In this document: positions 34,339 to 43,748 of the stretch, one piece after another
Layout of the letters: every line of letters starts with the position of its first letter
Position numbering within the stretch: the first letter of the stretch is position 1
NCBI GenBank assembly: GCA_016703225.1
Contig: JADJCM010000001.1
Coordinates: 1,178,001-1,242,000, forward strand
Source: Lysobacterales bacterium
GTDB lineage: Bacteria > Pseudomonadota > Gammaproteobacteria > Xanthomonadales > Ahniellaceae
DNA: 64,000 bases
Direction of reading: 5' to 3'
Notes under the pieces: model-generated
Databases searched by the model: none
The model's input: only the letters and a program-made list of their open reading frames with translations
What the model was told of the DNA's origin: nothing
Made by a program: the position numbers and the translations under genes

Positions 34339-35613
34339 ATGACCACCGCCATCAAGATCGAGAACCTCGGCAAGATGTATCGCCTCGGCGAGACCCACGA
34401 GCGCACGCTCAGCGACCAGATCGCGCGCATCGCGCGGCGACTCGGCGGTCGCAAGGCGCAGACCAGCGCCGCTCCGGAAGAGTTCTGGGCGCTGCGCGAC
34501 GTGAACCTGGAGATCGCCGAAGGTGAGGCGGTCGGCATCATCGGCGGCAACGGCGCCGGCAAGTCGACCCTGCTCAAGATCCTGTCGCGCATCACCCAAC
34601 CGACCACCGGTCGCGCCCTCGTGCGCGGCCGCCTGTCGAGCCTGCTCGAAGTCGGCACCGGCTTCCACCCCGAGCTGACCGGTCGCGAGAACGTGTTCCT
34701 CAACGGCACCATCCTCGGCATGCGCAAGCACGAGGTGGTGCGCAAGTTCGACGAGATCGTCGCCTTCGCCGGCGTCGAACAGTTCATCGACACCCCGGTG
34801 AAGCGCTACTCCTCCGGCATGTACGTGCGCCTCGCCTTCGCGGTCGCCGCCCACCTCGAACCCGACGTGCTGGTCATCGACGAAGTGCTTGCCGTCGGCG
34901 ACGCCGAGTTCCAGAAACGCTGCCTCGGCAAGATGGGCGACGTCGCCCGCGAAGGCCGCACGGTGTTGTTCGTCAGCCACAACATGGCGGCGGTGCAGAA
35001 GCTGTGCACGCGGGCAGTGTGGATGCGTGGCGGGCAGGTGGCGATGCAGGGCGAGCCCGGTGCCGTGATCGGTGACTACCTGCAGGCCACCAGCGAGCTC
35101 AGCGGTCACGCTCAACAGCGGCCAGGCTACCTCTACCACGATGACGCCATCAGCGGCTTTCCTGCGGAAACACGCGTCTTCAGCCTGCAGCTGCTGGACC
35201 GCTGCGGCCAAGCGCTCGCTGAAGCCACAACCTTTGACAGCTTGCGCTTTCGGATTGGGTTCGAAGTCTCGCGCGCGTACCGCAGCTTTGCTGCGGTACT
35301 GCAGATCAGCACGGCCGACGGCGTATCCTTGCTGCTCACGTCGACCACGCCAGACCATGTCCTGCCGTTCTCGGTCGCCCCAGGTCGGTACAGCGTTGAC
35401 TGCAGTTTCGACCAATTCCCACTTGCCGCAGGCGAGTACGTGCTCGGGCTTGGACTCGCTATTCCTGGTGTCGAGTACCTCTGGCGGAAAGACACTCTGT
35501 GCATTCTTTGCGTCGAGCCAAGCGACGTATTTGCGTCTGGCCTCCCACCTCAAGCGAGTCGGTATCTCATTGCCACACCGCATGCTTGGAGCGCCGCGGT
35601 ACCCCTCGAATAG
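34339..35613 (+). CDS. wzt: ABC polysaccharide exporter ATPase (Wzt type) with C-terminal sugar-binding domain
   Basis: A 424-residue protein. The ABC domain carries Walker A GGNGAGKST (69-77), signature YSSGM (158-162), Walker B VLVIDE (177-182) and H-loop His214. A C-terminal domain from about 260 (RVFSLQLLDRCGQALAEATTFDSLRFRI) resembles Wzt_C, which recognises the modified non-reducing end of the finished glycan in E. coli O8/O9a. The C-terminal domain is encoded by noticeably lower-GC DNA than the ATPase, suggesting it was exchanged together with the downstream genes. Partner permease lies upstream beyond the repeat array. Confidence 0.94.
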   Translation: MTTAIKIENLGKMYRLGETHERTLSDQIARIARRLGGRKAQTSAAPEEFWALRDVNLEIAEGEAVGIIGGNGAGKSTLLKILSRITQPTTGRALVRGRLSSLLEVGTGFHPELTGRENVFLNGTILGMRKHEVVRKFDEIVAFAGVEQFIDTPVKRYSSGMYVRLAFAVAAHLEPDVLVIDEVLAVGDAEFQKRCLGKMGDVAREGRTVLFVSHNMAAVQKLCTRAVWMRGGQVAMQGEPGAVIGDYLQATSELSGHAQQRPGYLYHDDAISGFPAETRVFSLQLLDRCGQALAEATTFDSLRFRIGFEVSRAYRSFAAVLQISTADGVSLLLTSTTPDHVLPFSVAPGRYSVDCSFDQFPLAAGEYVLGLGLAIPGVEYLWRKDTLCILCVEPSDVFASGLPPQASRYLIATPHAWSAAVPLE

Positions 35614-35676
35614 GGACGTGATCGAGCGCTTGGCCACGCCGCACTACATGGAACAACCAAATCCCGAGGGCGTCCG

Positions 35677-36423
35677 ATGTCACTTGCATCAATGATTGGT
35701 CGTCGACTGCGCGCATTGCGAACTGGACCCAGCACAATCGCAAACTCGTTCCAGTCGGAGTACTACCAGCGTCACAATGCGCGGCGTCTTGAACACTTGG
35801 CGAGCCTGGGGATCGCCATTCACGGCCGCTCCGTCTTGGAGCTAGGAGCGGGAATCGGTGACCATACGCATTACTATTTGGACCGGAATTGCAGTGTTAC
35901 AGCGACCGACGCAAGGGAAGAGAATCTCCGCATCTTGAGGAACAGGTACCCTTCCTGCGCGACAGCGCTACTTGACGTGGAAGGCGAAGAATCATCGGTC
36001 AATGGAATGTTTGATGTGGTGCATTGTTATGGCCTTCTCTATCACGTGAGCGACCCGGGTCGTGTGCTTGATCTCATCGACAGAGTCGCCGGCGACTTGG
36101 TCTTTCTCGAAACCTGTGTGGCGTTCGGAGAATCCGAAGCGATCAACCAGGTCTCCGAACCCTCGAACAATCCAACTCAGGCCTATTCCGGGACAGGGTG
36201 TCGCCCAACTCGAGCATGGCTGTTCTCCAATCTGAAGCAGCGGTTCGCACACGTATACACGCCGCTCACGCAACCGAATCACGCCGAGTTCCCCGTCGAC
36301 TGGAACAATCCCGCCGACCATGGTGCTCCGCTGCAAAGGTCCATCTTCATCGCGTCGCGTCAACCGCTAGCGAACGCGCAACTCTCTCCCGATCTCTTGC
36401 CGGTTCAGACGCGCCACGCCTAG
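35677..36423 (+). CDS. Class I SAM-dependent methyltransferase
   Basis: A 248-residue methyltransferase with motif I VLELGAGIGDHTH (about residues 52-64), an acidic position in TDAREENLRIL and the post-motif DVVHCYGLLYHVSDPGRVL. Its position after Wzt suggests it methylates the sugar chain, possibly as a terminal cap read by Wzt (inference). Coding GC is about 55-60% by eye against about 70% in the core operon, so it was probably acquired with its neighbours. No membrane segments. Confidence 0.85.
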   Translation: MSLASMIGRRLRALRTGPSTIANSFQSEYYQRHNARRLEHLASLGIAIHGRSVLELGAGIGDHTHYYLDRNCSVTATDAREENLRILRNRYPSCATALLDVEGEESSVNGMFDVVHCYGLLYHVSDPGRVLDLIDRVAGDLVFLETCVAFGESEAINQVSEPSNNPTQAYSGTGCRPTRAWLFSNLKQRFAHVYTPLTQPNHAEFPVDWNNPADHGAPLQRSIFIASRQPLANAQLSPDLLPVQTRHA

Positions 36424-36436
36424 GCAACTCGGAATC

Positions 36437-37396
36437 ATGAGTCTGCGAGCCATGCTGAGAAAGATTGTTGTACACGTTCGCAACGGGACGTTGGGCGCCA
36501 GGATCCTATGGAGTATCCAGTCGACCCGAACCCAGTTCACTCGCGCAATTGACGCTCGGCGCTATGCCAAGAAGACGGCTTTCTGGGAAGCGCGTGTGGA
36601 GCAGGGCGCACACGTGGACGTCTCTATTGGACGCAGGGCAGTCCTCCGCCTGCATCCGGACAGCGAGGTCGCAAAGAGCATCTTCCTCCATGAATACGAG
36701 CGCTCAGAACGGATCTTTCTCCAACGATTCCTTCGTCCTGGAGATTGCTTTGTCGACATTGGCGCAAATATCGGCTTGTTTACGGTGTTGGCGGCAGCCA
36801 CAGTTGGCCCTTCGGGCACGGTTCTCGCCTTTGAGCCGGGCTCGACCTCCAGACGCCGACTGTTGGAGAACATTGAGCTGAACCGACTCACAAACGTCGT
36901 TGTCGAGAGCCGAGCCCTTTCTAATCGCGCTGAGTCCAAGGGAATTCACATTCCGATTGACGGCCACGATGCTTGGGGGTCGTTCGCAGCGCCAATCGCC
37001 GGTTCCACTCTTGTTGTCGAGACTGTGGAGACTGTGCGGTGGGATGATCTGCCGGGGTCCAACCCGTCACCGACCATGATCAAGATCGACGTTGAAGGCT
37101 GGGAATTGTGCGTGCTCGACGGCGCCGCCGAGAGCCTGTCCAGACCTGACGCGCCGACACTGCAGGTCGAGTTCACGGATGCTGCGGCGCGGTCAGCGGG
37201 GCACGAGTGCAGTGACGTCTATCAACGGTTGGTCAGCTTCGGATACACCGTGTGCAACTACGACGTTGCCAAGAACAGACTGGTCCCCGAGGCGTTGAGG
37301 GCCGAGTATCCCTACGTCAATCTTTATGCAACCAAGCGCCTCGCCCAGGACAACGAACGACTGTTGCGGTCGCGAGGTTGGAGAATGCGACCATGA
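36437..37396 (+). CDS. FkbM-family methyltransferase
   Basis: A 319-residue FkbM-type methyltransferase. A basic N-terminus is followed by motif I FVDIGANIGLFTVLAAATVGP (about 110-130), FEPGSTSRRRLLENIELN and the FkbM hallmark MIKIDVEGWELCVLDGA (about 214-230). These enzymes methylate hydroxyls of sugars or polyketides. The low-GC composition matches the preceding gene. It is followed by a second, only distantly similar FkbM gene. Confidence 0.88.
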   Translation: MSLRAMLRKIVVHVRNGTLGARILWSIQSTRTQFTRAIDARRYAKKTAFWEARVEQGAHVDVSIGRRAVLRLHPDSEVAKSIFLHEYERSERIFLQRFLRPGDCFVDIGANIGLFTVLAAATVGPSGTVLAFEPGSTSRRRLLENIELNRLTNVVVESRALSNRAESKGIHIPIDGHDAWGSFAAPIAGSTLVVETVETVRWDDLPGSNPSPTMIKIDVEGWELCVLDGAAESLSRPDAPTLQVEFTDAAARSAGHECSDVYQRLVSFGYTVCNYDVAKNRLVPEALRAEYPYVNLYATKRLAQDNERLLRSRGWRMRP

Positions 37397-37427
37397 ACGA
37401 TTCGATGCATTCGGTGGCGACACCAAG

Positions 37428-38171
37428 ATGAAGCTTGCCAAGCGTCTGGTTCGAGAGGTGCTACTCCGCTTTGGATACGAGTTGCGCCAGAAGGAGTTTC
37501 GCATTCCTGGAGCGTTTGAGTGGCAGCGACAACTGGTTGAAGAAGCGAGTCCGATGATCTTCGACATCGGTGCCTTCACAGGCGAGGTTGCTACCGTATA
37601 TCGGAAGCTCTTTCCTGAGGCGCAGATATGCTGTTTTGAACCGAATCCCCAGTCGTTTGAATTGCTTCGCGAACGCCTGAAGACCGATACCGCACGCTTG
37701 TTTCAGCTCGCGGTTAGCGCAGATGGTAGACCGGTCGTTCTCAACGCAAACGCTGCTCCCGCCACAAGTTCAGTATTGCGAACCGACGCTAGAGCGGTGC
37801 AACACTGGGGACGCGGCCTGCTGGAAACTGTTTCCGAGATCGAAGTCGCATCGACAACGATCGACGTCTTCTGTCAGGAGCATGGCATCGACAAAATCGA
37901 TATCTTGAAAATCGACGTCCAAGGCTTCGAACTTGCGGTGTTAAAGGGTGCTGGAAACATGCTGGGGTCCGGTCGAATCCGGCTGGTCTATCTCGAATTG
38001 ATCGCATGCCCGACGTACGAGCATCAGCCCAGGCTCGGCGAATACTTCGAGCTTCTGGATGCACACGGGTACGTGTTGTCCAACTTGTTCGATCCGGTCG
38101 TGCGCGACGGTCGACTGCTCCAGATTGACGCAGTGTTCATCGCACCTAATGGGAACGCGAGTCCCTCTTGA
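37428..38171 (+). CDS. FkbM-family methyltransferase
   Basis: A 247-residue FkbM-type methyltransferase with MIFDIGAFTGEVATVYRKLFP (motif I), CFEPNPQSFELLRERL and ILKIDVQGFELAVLKGAG. It is shorter than its neighbour, starting close to the catalytic domain. I use the ATG at 37428 (GGTGG upstream) because the longer frame overlaps the previous gene without homology. It is expected to O-methylate a sugar of the repeat unit. Confidence 0.87.
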   Translation: MKLAKRLVREVLLRFGYELRQKEFRIPGAFEWQRQLVEEASPMIFDIGAFTGEVATVYRKLFPEAQICCFEPNPQSFELLRERLKTDTARLFQLAVSADGRPVVLNANAAPATSSVLRTDARAVQHWGRGLLETVSEIEVASTTIDVFCQEHGIDKIDILKIDVQGFELAVLKGAGNMLGSGRIRLVYLELIACPTYEHQPRLGEYFELLDAHGYVLSNLFDPVVRDGRLLQIDAVFIAPNGNASPS

Positions 38172-38190
38172 ACGAAGGGGCTCCAGCTTT

Positions 38191-39432
38191 GTGGGCGCAG
38201 CCAGCGTGCCTGTAAGCCGCAAGCGGATGCTGTTGACCTGCACTCCACCTGTCCCGGACGGCGTCGGCGGAATCATACTTTCGGACCTCTGCGCACTGCT
38301 CCCCATTGGCAGCCTGTGCATTTCGGTCCTGACGAGCAAGACTGACCGCTCCGGCGACAGTCGAGGCATTTCAGACGTTCCGGTTCATTGGGTCCATGTC
38401 CCGTATGCAGCCGGTTTGGGCCGGCAGCTGGACCCTTTTCGCAAATTCCTCAAGTGGGTGTCCTTGACCGTGTCGAACGGCCGTGCCCTTATTCACGCGC
38501 GAAGGTCATGCGTCAACTGGGGCCGGGCCCAAGGCGTCCAGGAGCTGTGGGCAGTCCTCGACGCCCCTGCTTCGATCAAGCTGGCCGAATGCGTCGCTCG
38601 CGATCTCCAGGTACCGCTGCGACTTGTGGTCTGGGACGACATCGATCACAACACGCGCCACTTCAACGTCGACCGACTCACTTCGCTGGTGCTCAAGACC
38701 GATTTCTCCAGGGCACTTCATGCGTCCACAAGCTGCGCGGTGATCGGCGAAGAGATGCAGGCGTCGTACGAGGCCGTATTCGGCGTGCGCGCAGTTATCC
38801 TCCGGCACGGCATCGCGCCAGCGCAAAAGCCGCTGGCGCAGGGCCTTCGACAGCTGAATTCGTGCCTGATAATCGGCTTCGCTGGAAGCGTGAGCGCACG
38901 AAGCGCGTTCGACGCATTGCTCGCTGCGCTGGATCAGGCAGGTTGGGAATTGCGGGGCAGGCCAGTAATACTGAGGCTATTCGGGCAACGTTTCACGCTT
39001 GAGGCAACCACCAGCCGACGCATCGAATACAGGGGCTGGCTGCCATCCACCGAAGCAACAGTGGCAGCGCTCGCCGAATGCGACGTTGGCTACCTTCCGC
39101 AACCCTTTGAGCCGGATTGGGCGCCGTTCTCAAGGTTGTCTTTTCCCACCAAGTTGTCCACCTATTTGGCCGCCGACTTGCCGGTTCTCATTCATGCGCC
39201 CGAATGGGCATCTCTGCCCCGGTTTCTTGCCCGGTACCCAATTGGCACATGCTGCAGTTCTCTCGATCAAGGATCAATCACGAACGCTCTCTTGCGTCTG
39301 ATGGATGCCGACATTCTTGCGAGTTGCGCCGACGCGCGCATTCAGGCGATTCGGCAGGAGTTCAGTCCAGAGGTATTCCGTAGCAGGTTCGCCGCCTTCC
39401 TCGACGTCGACGAAGCGGCGTTGAACGCTTGA
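38191..39432 (+). CDS. Glycosyltransferase, GT-B (GT4-like)
   Basis: A 413-residue protein with GT-B features: an N-terminal glycine-rich start (PPVPDGVGGIILSDL), a central VVWDDIDHNTRHFN and a C-terminal donor domain (IGFAGSVSARSAFDALLAAL, then DVGYLPQPFEP ... FPTKLSTYLAADLPVLIHAPEW). The last segment is the usual nucleotide-sugar binding region of GT4-like enzymes. A GTG at 38191 with GAAGGGG upstream is chosen; the ATG at 38227 is the alternative. Lower GC than the core operon. Donor and acceptor are unknown. Confidence 0.78.
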   Translation: MGAASVPVSRKRMLLTCTPPVPDGVGGIILSDLCALLPIGSLCISVLTSKTDRSGDSRGISDVPVHWVHVPYAAGLGRQLDPFRKFLKWVSLTVSNGRALIHARRSCVNWGRAQGVQELWAVLDAPASIKLAECVARDLQVPLRLVVWDDIDHNTRHFNVDRLTSLVLKTDFSRALHASTSCAVIGEEMQASYEAVFGVRAVILRHGIAPAQKPLAQGLRQLNSCLIIGFAGSVSARSAFDALLAALDQAGWELRGRPVILRLFGQRFTLEATTSRRIEYRGWLPSTEATVAALAECDVGYLPQPFEPDWAPFSRLSFPTKLSTYLAADLPVLIHAPEWASLPRFLARYPIGTCCSSLDQGSITNALLRLMDADILASCADARIQAIRQEFSPEVFRSRFAAFLDVDEAALNA

Positions 39433-39466
39433 ACATGCAATTGCGCAAACCGGATTCTGAGCGCTG

Positions 39467-41323
39467 ATGTGCGGCATCTCCGGTCATCTGCACTTTGACC
39501 GCCGACCAGCGCGGCGCGACGTGGCCGACGCCATGAATGCGCGGCTCGAACACCGCGGCCCCGATGGCGGCGACGTCCACTTGGAAGGCCCTGTCGCACT
39601 CGCGCACCGACGTCTTGCAATCATCGATCCTGCTACGGGTCGACAGCCGCTGTCGAATGAAGACGAGACCATCTGGCTGGTAGCGAACGGTGAGATCTAC
39701 AACTATCGCGAGCTGCGAGCCGAACTGGTGGCGCGAGGCCATCGGTTCCGCAGCAACGGCGATTGCGAGACAATCGTGCACGGATACGAGGAGTGTGGTG
39801 CCGATGTCGTGCATCATCTGCGCGGCATGTTCGCATTTGCGCTCTGGGACGGGCGCCTGAAGCGCCTGCTGCTGGCGCGCGACCGGGTCGGCATCAAACC
39901 ACTTTGTTATGCCCTCGACCGCAACGGCATCGCCTTCGCGTCCGAAATCCAGGCATTCCGAGCGTGGCCGGGGCTGGATCGCAGCGTCGATCTCGATGCA
40001 CTCGATCACTACCTGCACCTGCAATACATTCCGGCGCCGCTCACGATCTATCGTGGCATGCGCAAGCTTGAGCCGGGCCATCATCTGATCATCGGTGCCG
40101 ACGGATACGTCCAGGGTCCCACTCGCTATTGGCGCCTGAACTGGCAGCCAGACTCCCACCGTTCCGAGACGGAGTGGATCGAGTCGCTGGATGCCTCGCT
40201 GAAAGATGCCGTGAGCTCGCATCTCGTCGCCGACGTGCCGTTCGGCGCTTTCCTGTCCGGTGGTGTTGATTCGAGCACGGTCGTCGCCTATGCGGCTCGC
40301 GAGCTGGCCAACCCGCTGCGAACGTTTACGATCGGCTTCGACGCACCGGAGTTTGACGAGCGCGAGCCGGCGCGTCGCTTTGCCGATATCGCCGGAACTC
40401 ACCATCACGAGAAGGCCGTCGGACTGAACGCCATTGAGCTGCTGCCGAGGCTCGTCCACCACTACGGCGAGCCTTTTGCGGACAGTTCGGCAGTCTGCAC
40501 CTGGCGCGTCTGTGAGGCCGCCCGACGTGAGGTGCCCATGGTGCTCTCCGGTGATGGTGGCGATGAGGTCTTCGCCGGCTATTCGTACTTCCCGAAGTTG
40601 GTGGACGCGTATCCCGCGTTGCACGGACGCGCACGCCGCATTCGAAGAGCCGCGGGAAACCTGCTGCGTCATGTCGGGCTGCTAACCGCAGCGCCCGACC
40701 TGGCCCAGACATGGTACGACCGCTCCCCGTGGTTCAACGATGGCGCACGCCAACGATTGTGGCGAAGCGAGTACCGCCTGCGAACGCGCGCCACGCTTGA
40801 ATGGAATCGCCTGCAGTTCGCGCATGCACCGGCGGGCGACGTGCTGAGCCGCACTCAGCAGGTCGACTTCGAGACTTATCTGCCGAACGACAATCTTGCG
40901 AAGGTCGACATCGCGAGCATGGCCCATGGCCTCGAAGTGCGCGTGCCTCTGCTCGATCACCTGTTGCTGGAAACCGTCGCTCGCATGCCTCCGAATCTGC
41001 GGCTACGCGCCACGGCGGCACCTGACGGCACCCTTGGCTCGTGCGGGAAGTACGCGCTCAAGCGTGTGGCAAGCCAGTTTTATCCTTGGGAGGCGTTGGT
41101 CGCGCCGAAAAAGGGCTTCTCGGTCCCCGTCGGGGACTGGATGGCGGACGCCAAGGCTACGCTTCAAGAACGCCTTTTCGACCGAAACGCCGCGCTGGAC
41201 GATTGGTTCGACCTCGAGGAAATTCGCGGGATGGTGAGCGCCCATCGCAAGAACCTCGATCATGGACATCGACTCTGGGCGCTGCTCGTGCTCGCCGAAT
41301 GGCGGTTGCAGCAAGGCGCATGA
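39467..41323 (+). CDS. asnB: AsnB-type glutamine amidotransferase (asparagine synthetase-like)
   Basis: A 618-residue protein with the class II glutaminase domain (Cys2 in MCGISGH, LEHRGPDGG, NGEIYNY) and the synthetase domain with PP-loop SGGVDSS at 264-270 and LSGDGGDEVFAGY. In surface-polysaccharide loci such enzymes (WbpS is the known example) amidate uronic acids rather than make asparagine. The TviB-type dehydrogenase upstream supports that reading here (inference). The stop overlaps the next start (ATGA). A second copy lies at 45690. Confidence 0.93.
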   Translation: MCGISGHLHFDRRPARRDVADAMNARLEHRGPDGGDVHLEGPVALAHRRLAIIDPATGRQPLSNEDETIWLVANGEIYNYRELRAELVARGHRFRSNGDCETIVHGYEECGADVVHHLRGMFAFALWDGRLKRLLLARDRVGIKPLCYALDRNGIAFASEIQAFRAWPGLDRSVDLDALDHYLHLQYIPAPLTIYRGMRKLEPGHHLIIGADGYVQGPTRYWRLNWQPDSHRSETEWIESLDASLKDAVSSHLVADVPFGAFLSGGVDSSTVVAYAARELANPLRTFTIGFDAPEFDEREPARRFADIAGTHHHEKAVGLNAIELLPRLVHHYGEPFADSSAVCTWRVCEAARREVPMVLSGDGGDEVFAGYSYFPKLVDAYPALHGRARRIRRAAGNLLRHVGLLTAAPDLAQTWYDRSPWFNDGARQRLWRSEYRLRTRATLEWNRLQFAHAPAGDVLSRTQQVDFETYLPNDNLAKVDIASMAHGLEVRVPLLDHLLLETVARMPPNLRLRATAAPDGTLGSCGKYALKRVASQFYPWEALVAPKKGFSVPVGDWMADAKATLQERLFDRNAALDDWFDLEEIRGMVSAHRKNLDHGHRLWALLVLAEWRLQQGA

Positions 41324-42585
41324 CCTCAACGCTTCGCGTGGCTATCGTTCACGCAGCGGACGCAGGCGGCGGTGCCGAGCGCAGCGTGCTTGGCTTGCAT
41401 CGTGGCCTCCGCCGCCGCGGTCATCAATCGACAATGTTTGTCGGTGAGCGCCGGACTGATCAACTTGGGGTCGAGGCGATCCCCTATGTGCGGGGAGTGC
41501 CTGGTTCTCGTCGATTGGCCAGGGCACTGGAACACCGATTCGGCTGGCAGGACATCTACAACCCAAGCTTTCGCGCGCTTGGCCAGCGGATCCGCAACCA
41601 CTTCGACGTCGTGCACTTCAATTCGCTGTGGGGCTCGGCAGGGTATGCGGACATCGCCGCGCTTCCGCTGCTGACCCGCGAGGTGCCGGGAGTCATTACG
41701 CTTCGTGAGAACTGGTTGCTGACCGGACATTGCGCCTGCTTCGACCAATGCCAAGGTTGGCGCTCGGGCTGCGGCTCCTGCCCGGACCTCGAACGGGTGC
41801 CGCGCATTCCGCGCGACGGTACGCGCTTCAACTGGCTTCGAAAGCGCCGAGCGATTCAAGGTGCCGACCTGCATGCCGTCGCGATTTCAGACTGGCTGCT
41901 GCGGGCAGTAAACGAAAGTCCAATCTTCGCCGGCAAGTCAATGTCGCGGATCTACAACGGAATCGACCTGGGCGTTTTCAGGCCGCTAGATGCTGAGCAG
42001 CGCGCCCGCCGACGCGTTGAGCTCGGCATTGCAGCAGACGAAATCGGGGTCTTGCTGGCCGGGCAAACCGTCAATGGTCTGAACAGCTTCCAAGCTCCGC
42101 GTGATGCGAGGCGAATCTTGTCGGGGGTCCCCGCTACTGCACGGATCCGCCCTCTGGTGATCGGCCCCAATGCGAACAGCTTTTCGGTCGATCTTAAGGG
42201 AGCTGTACCACTACCGTTCCAGCATTCACCCTCCGACATGGCAACCTGCTACGGCATCGCCGACCTGACGCTAGTGACGTCGGAAGCCGAGGCCTTCGGT
42301 CGCATCGCTGCCGAGTCGCAGGGCTGCGGCACGCCGGTAGTCGCATTCGACACCGGCGGCATCCCGGAAGTGGTGATTGATGGTGCCGGTGGGCGCGTCG
42401 TTGCACGCGGAGACATAGAAGGCGCCATTGCAGCGATTTGCGAGCTTGCCGAGGACCCGTTGCTGCGGAGTCGGATGGCCCTGATCGGAATCGAGCATGT
42501 GCGCAACCTTTTCGATGACGACAAGGTCGTCGATGAGTATCTCAACCTCTACCATCAGGTGCTCGGACGTGCAGCTGCGGCCTGA
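41320..42585 (+). CDS. Glycosyltransferase family 4 with cysteine-rich acceptor domain
   Basis: A 421-residue GT-B enzyme. The N-terminal domain begins VAIVHAADAGGGAERSVLGL and has the cysteine motif TGHCACFDQCQGWRSGCGSC, a metal-binding-like insert seen in a subgroup of GT4 enzymes of surface polysaccharide loci. The C-terminal domain has the donor motif EAFGRIAAESQGCGTPVVAF (about 322-341). Translation is coupled to asnB by ATGA. It probably adds one sugar of the repeat unit on the cytoplasmic side. Confidence 0.92.
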   Translation: MTSTLRVAIVHAADAGGGAERSVLGLHRGLRRRGHQSTMFVGERRTDQLGVEAIPYVRGVPGSRRLARALEHRFGWQDIYNPSFRALGQRIRNHFDVVHFNSLWGSAGYADIAALPLLTREVPGVITLRENWLLTGHCACFDQCQGWRSGCGSCPDLERVPRIPRDGTRFNWLRKRRAIQGADLHAVAISDWLLRAVNESPIFAGKSMSRIYNGIDLGVFRPLDAEQRARRRVELGIAADEIGVLLAGQTVNGLNSFQAPRDARRILSGVPATARIRPLVIGPNANSFSVDLKGAVPLPFQHSPSDMATCYGIADLTLVTSEAEAFGRIAAESQGCGTPVVAFDTGGIPEVVIDGAGGRVVARGDIEGAIAAICELAEDPLLRSRMALIGIEHVRNLFDDDKVVDEYLNLYHQVLGRAAAA

Positions 42586-43696
42586 CGCTTCAAACGCCGT
42601 CGAGTCGTCGCCAGGGAGCCAAGACATCGGATCGGTCGCTCGTCTGCAGACGCACTTCGTGACTTTGGATCTGATGCGAGGTGTCGCAGCCTGCATCGTG
42701 GCTGTCGGTCACTACACAGGCCAACTTTCGGCCCACTTGGCCGTGGATTTCTTCCTGGTTCTCAGCGGATTCATTCTCGCGAGTCGCTATCTCTACGGAG
42801 CGCCTGTGAGTTTCGGCCAGTTCCTGGTAGCGCGCCTTGCGCGTCTCTATCCGCTGCACCTGGCCACCTTGCTGCTGTTCGCGGCCTTGTGCCTGTTGCG
42901 CTTTCGCTCCCTGCCGGATTACGCCGACGGCACAGCCGAGACCTTCGTCGGGCATCTCTTACTCATGCAGAACGTCGGCCTGCACACCAGCGAACTGACA
43001 TGGAACGCACCGAGCTGGAGCATCTCGGTGGAACTCTGGGTCAACCTCGCATTCTTTTTCCTGGTGTCACGAAGGACTCCGACGTGGGCGCTTCTCGTCA
43101 CTTCCTGCGTGGGATTCGCGCTGCTGGCGGCTCAAGCGGGAACGCTTGCCACATCGCTGCCAAACATTTTTGGGCTCGTGAACCTGGGGCTTGTGCGCGG
43201 CGCCAGTTCGTTCTTGCTGGGAATCGTCGCCTATCGCACTTACCTGCGCTTGGTGCCATATCGCGACCATCGCATTGTCCAGGGGTGGTCGTTGCGTCTG
43301 CCAGCGCTGGCGGCGGCGCTTGCTCTAATGCTGGTTTCGAGGCCCGATCACCGCGATCTGGACTTTGCGGCTCCTTGGATATTCTTTCTCTGCATCGTGC
43401 TGTTTGCGTTTGACAGCCCTCGGTGGGCAAACCTGATGCACCGATGTTCGTATCTTGGAATCATTTCGTATTCGATCTATCTCATGCACTACCCGATCTA
43501 CTTCGCACTGCGATACCTACGCGAGTTCGCTGCAGGAACAGCGGCCGATGCGATGTGGGTTACCGTCCTGCACGATACGACCGGTGGGTTCCTGCTCTAC
43601 GCTGGTTTGGTCCTGGGAGTTTCGCACTTGACTTACCGATACTTCGAACTTCCCTCCCGTACGACGGTACGCAAGCTCATGGGGGCCCAAGCGTGA
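42569..43696 (+). CDS. Acyltransferase 3 family membrane protein
   Basis: A 375-residue integral membrane O-acyltransferase (OafA-like, without an SGNH domain). It shows LDLMRGVAACIVAVGHYTG with the catalytic His, VDFFLVLSGFILASRYL, RLARLYPLHLATL and WSISVELWVN. About ten membrane helices. A GTG at 42569 overlapping the preceding gene by 17 bases is preferred, since the longer frame adds only a low-complexity stretch. It should O-acetylate sugars using cytoplasmic acyl-CoA. Confidence 0.87.
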   Translation: MQLRPDASNAVESSPGSQDIGSVARLQTHFVTLDLMRGVAACIVAVGHYTGQLSAHLAVDFFLVLSGFILASRYLYGAPVSFGQFLVARLARLYPLHLATLLLFAALCLLRFRSLPDYADGTAETFVGHLLLMQNVGLHTSELTWNAPSWSISVELWVNLAFFFLVSRRTPTWALLVTSCVGFALLAAQAGTLATSLPNIFGLVNLGLVRGASSFLLGIVAYRTYLRLVPYRDHRIVQGWSLRLPALAAALALMLVSRPDHRDLDFAAPWIFFLCIVLFAFDSPRWANLMHRCSYLGIISYSIYLMHYPIYFALRYLREFAAGTAADAMWVTVLHDTTGGFLLYAGLVLGVSHLTYRYFELPSRTTVRKLMGAQA

Positions 43697-43748
43697 GCGA
43701 CACTCGTTCCGGGAGCCCCTTTCAACAACAAGCACAGGATAGATCGCG

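Noticed and set aside
34029..34526. Open frame encoding RPEPVEG/FALSLSKG repeats, starting on the wzm stop
   Set aside because: These peptides are the typical spurious translation of the dispersed GCCCTGAGCCTGTCGAAGGGC repeat. The frame continues antisense in sense to wzt codons. Kept only as a possible leader-translation idea in the findings.
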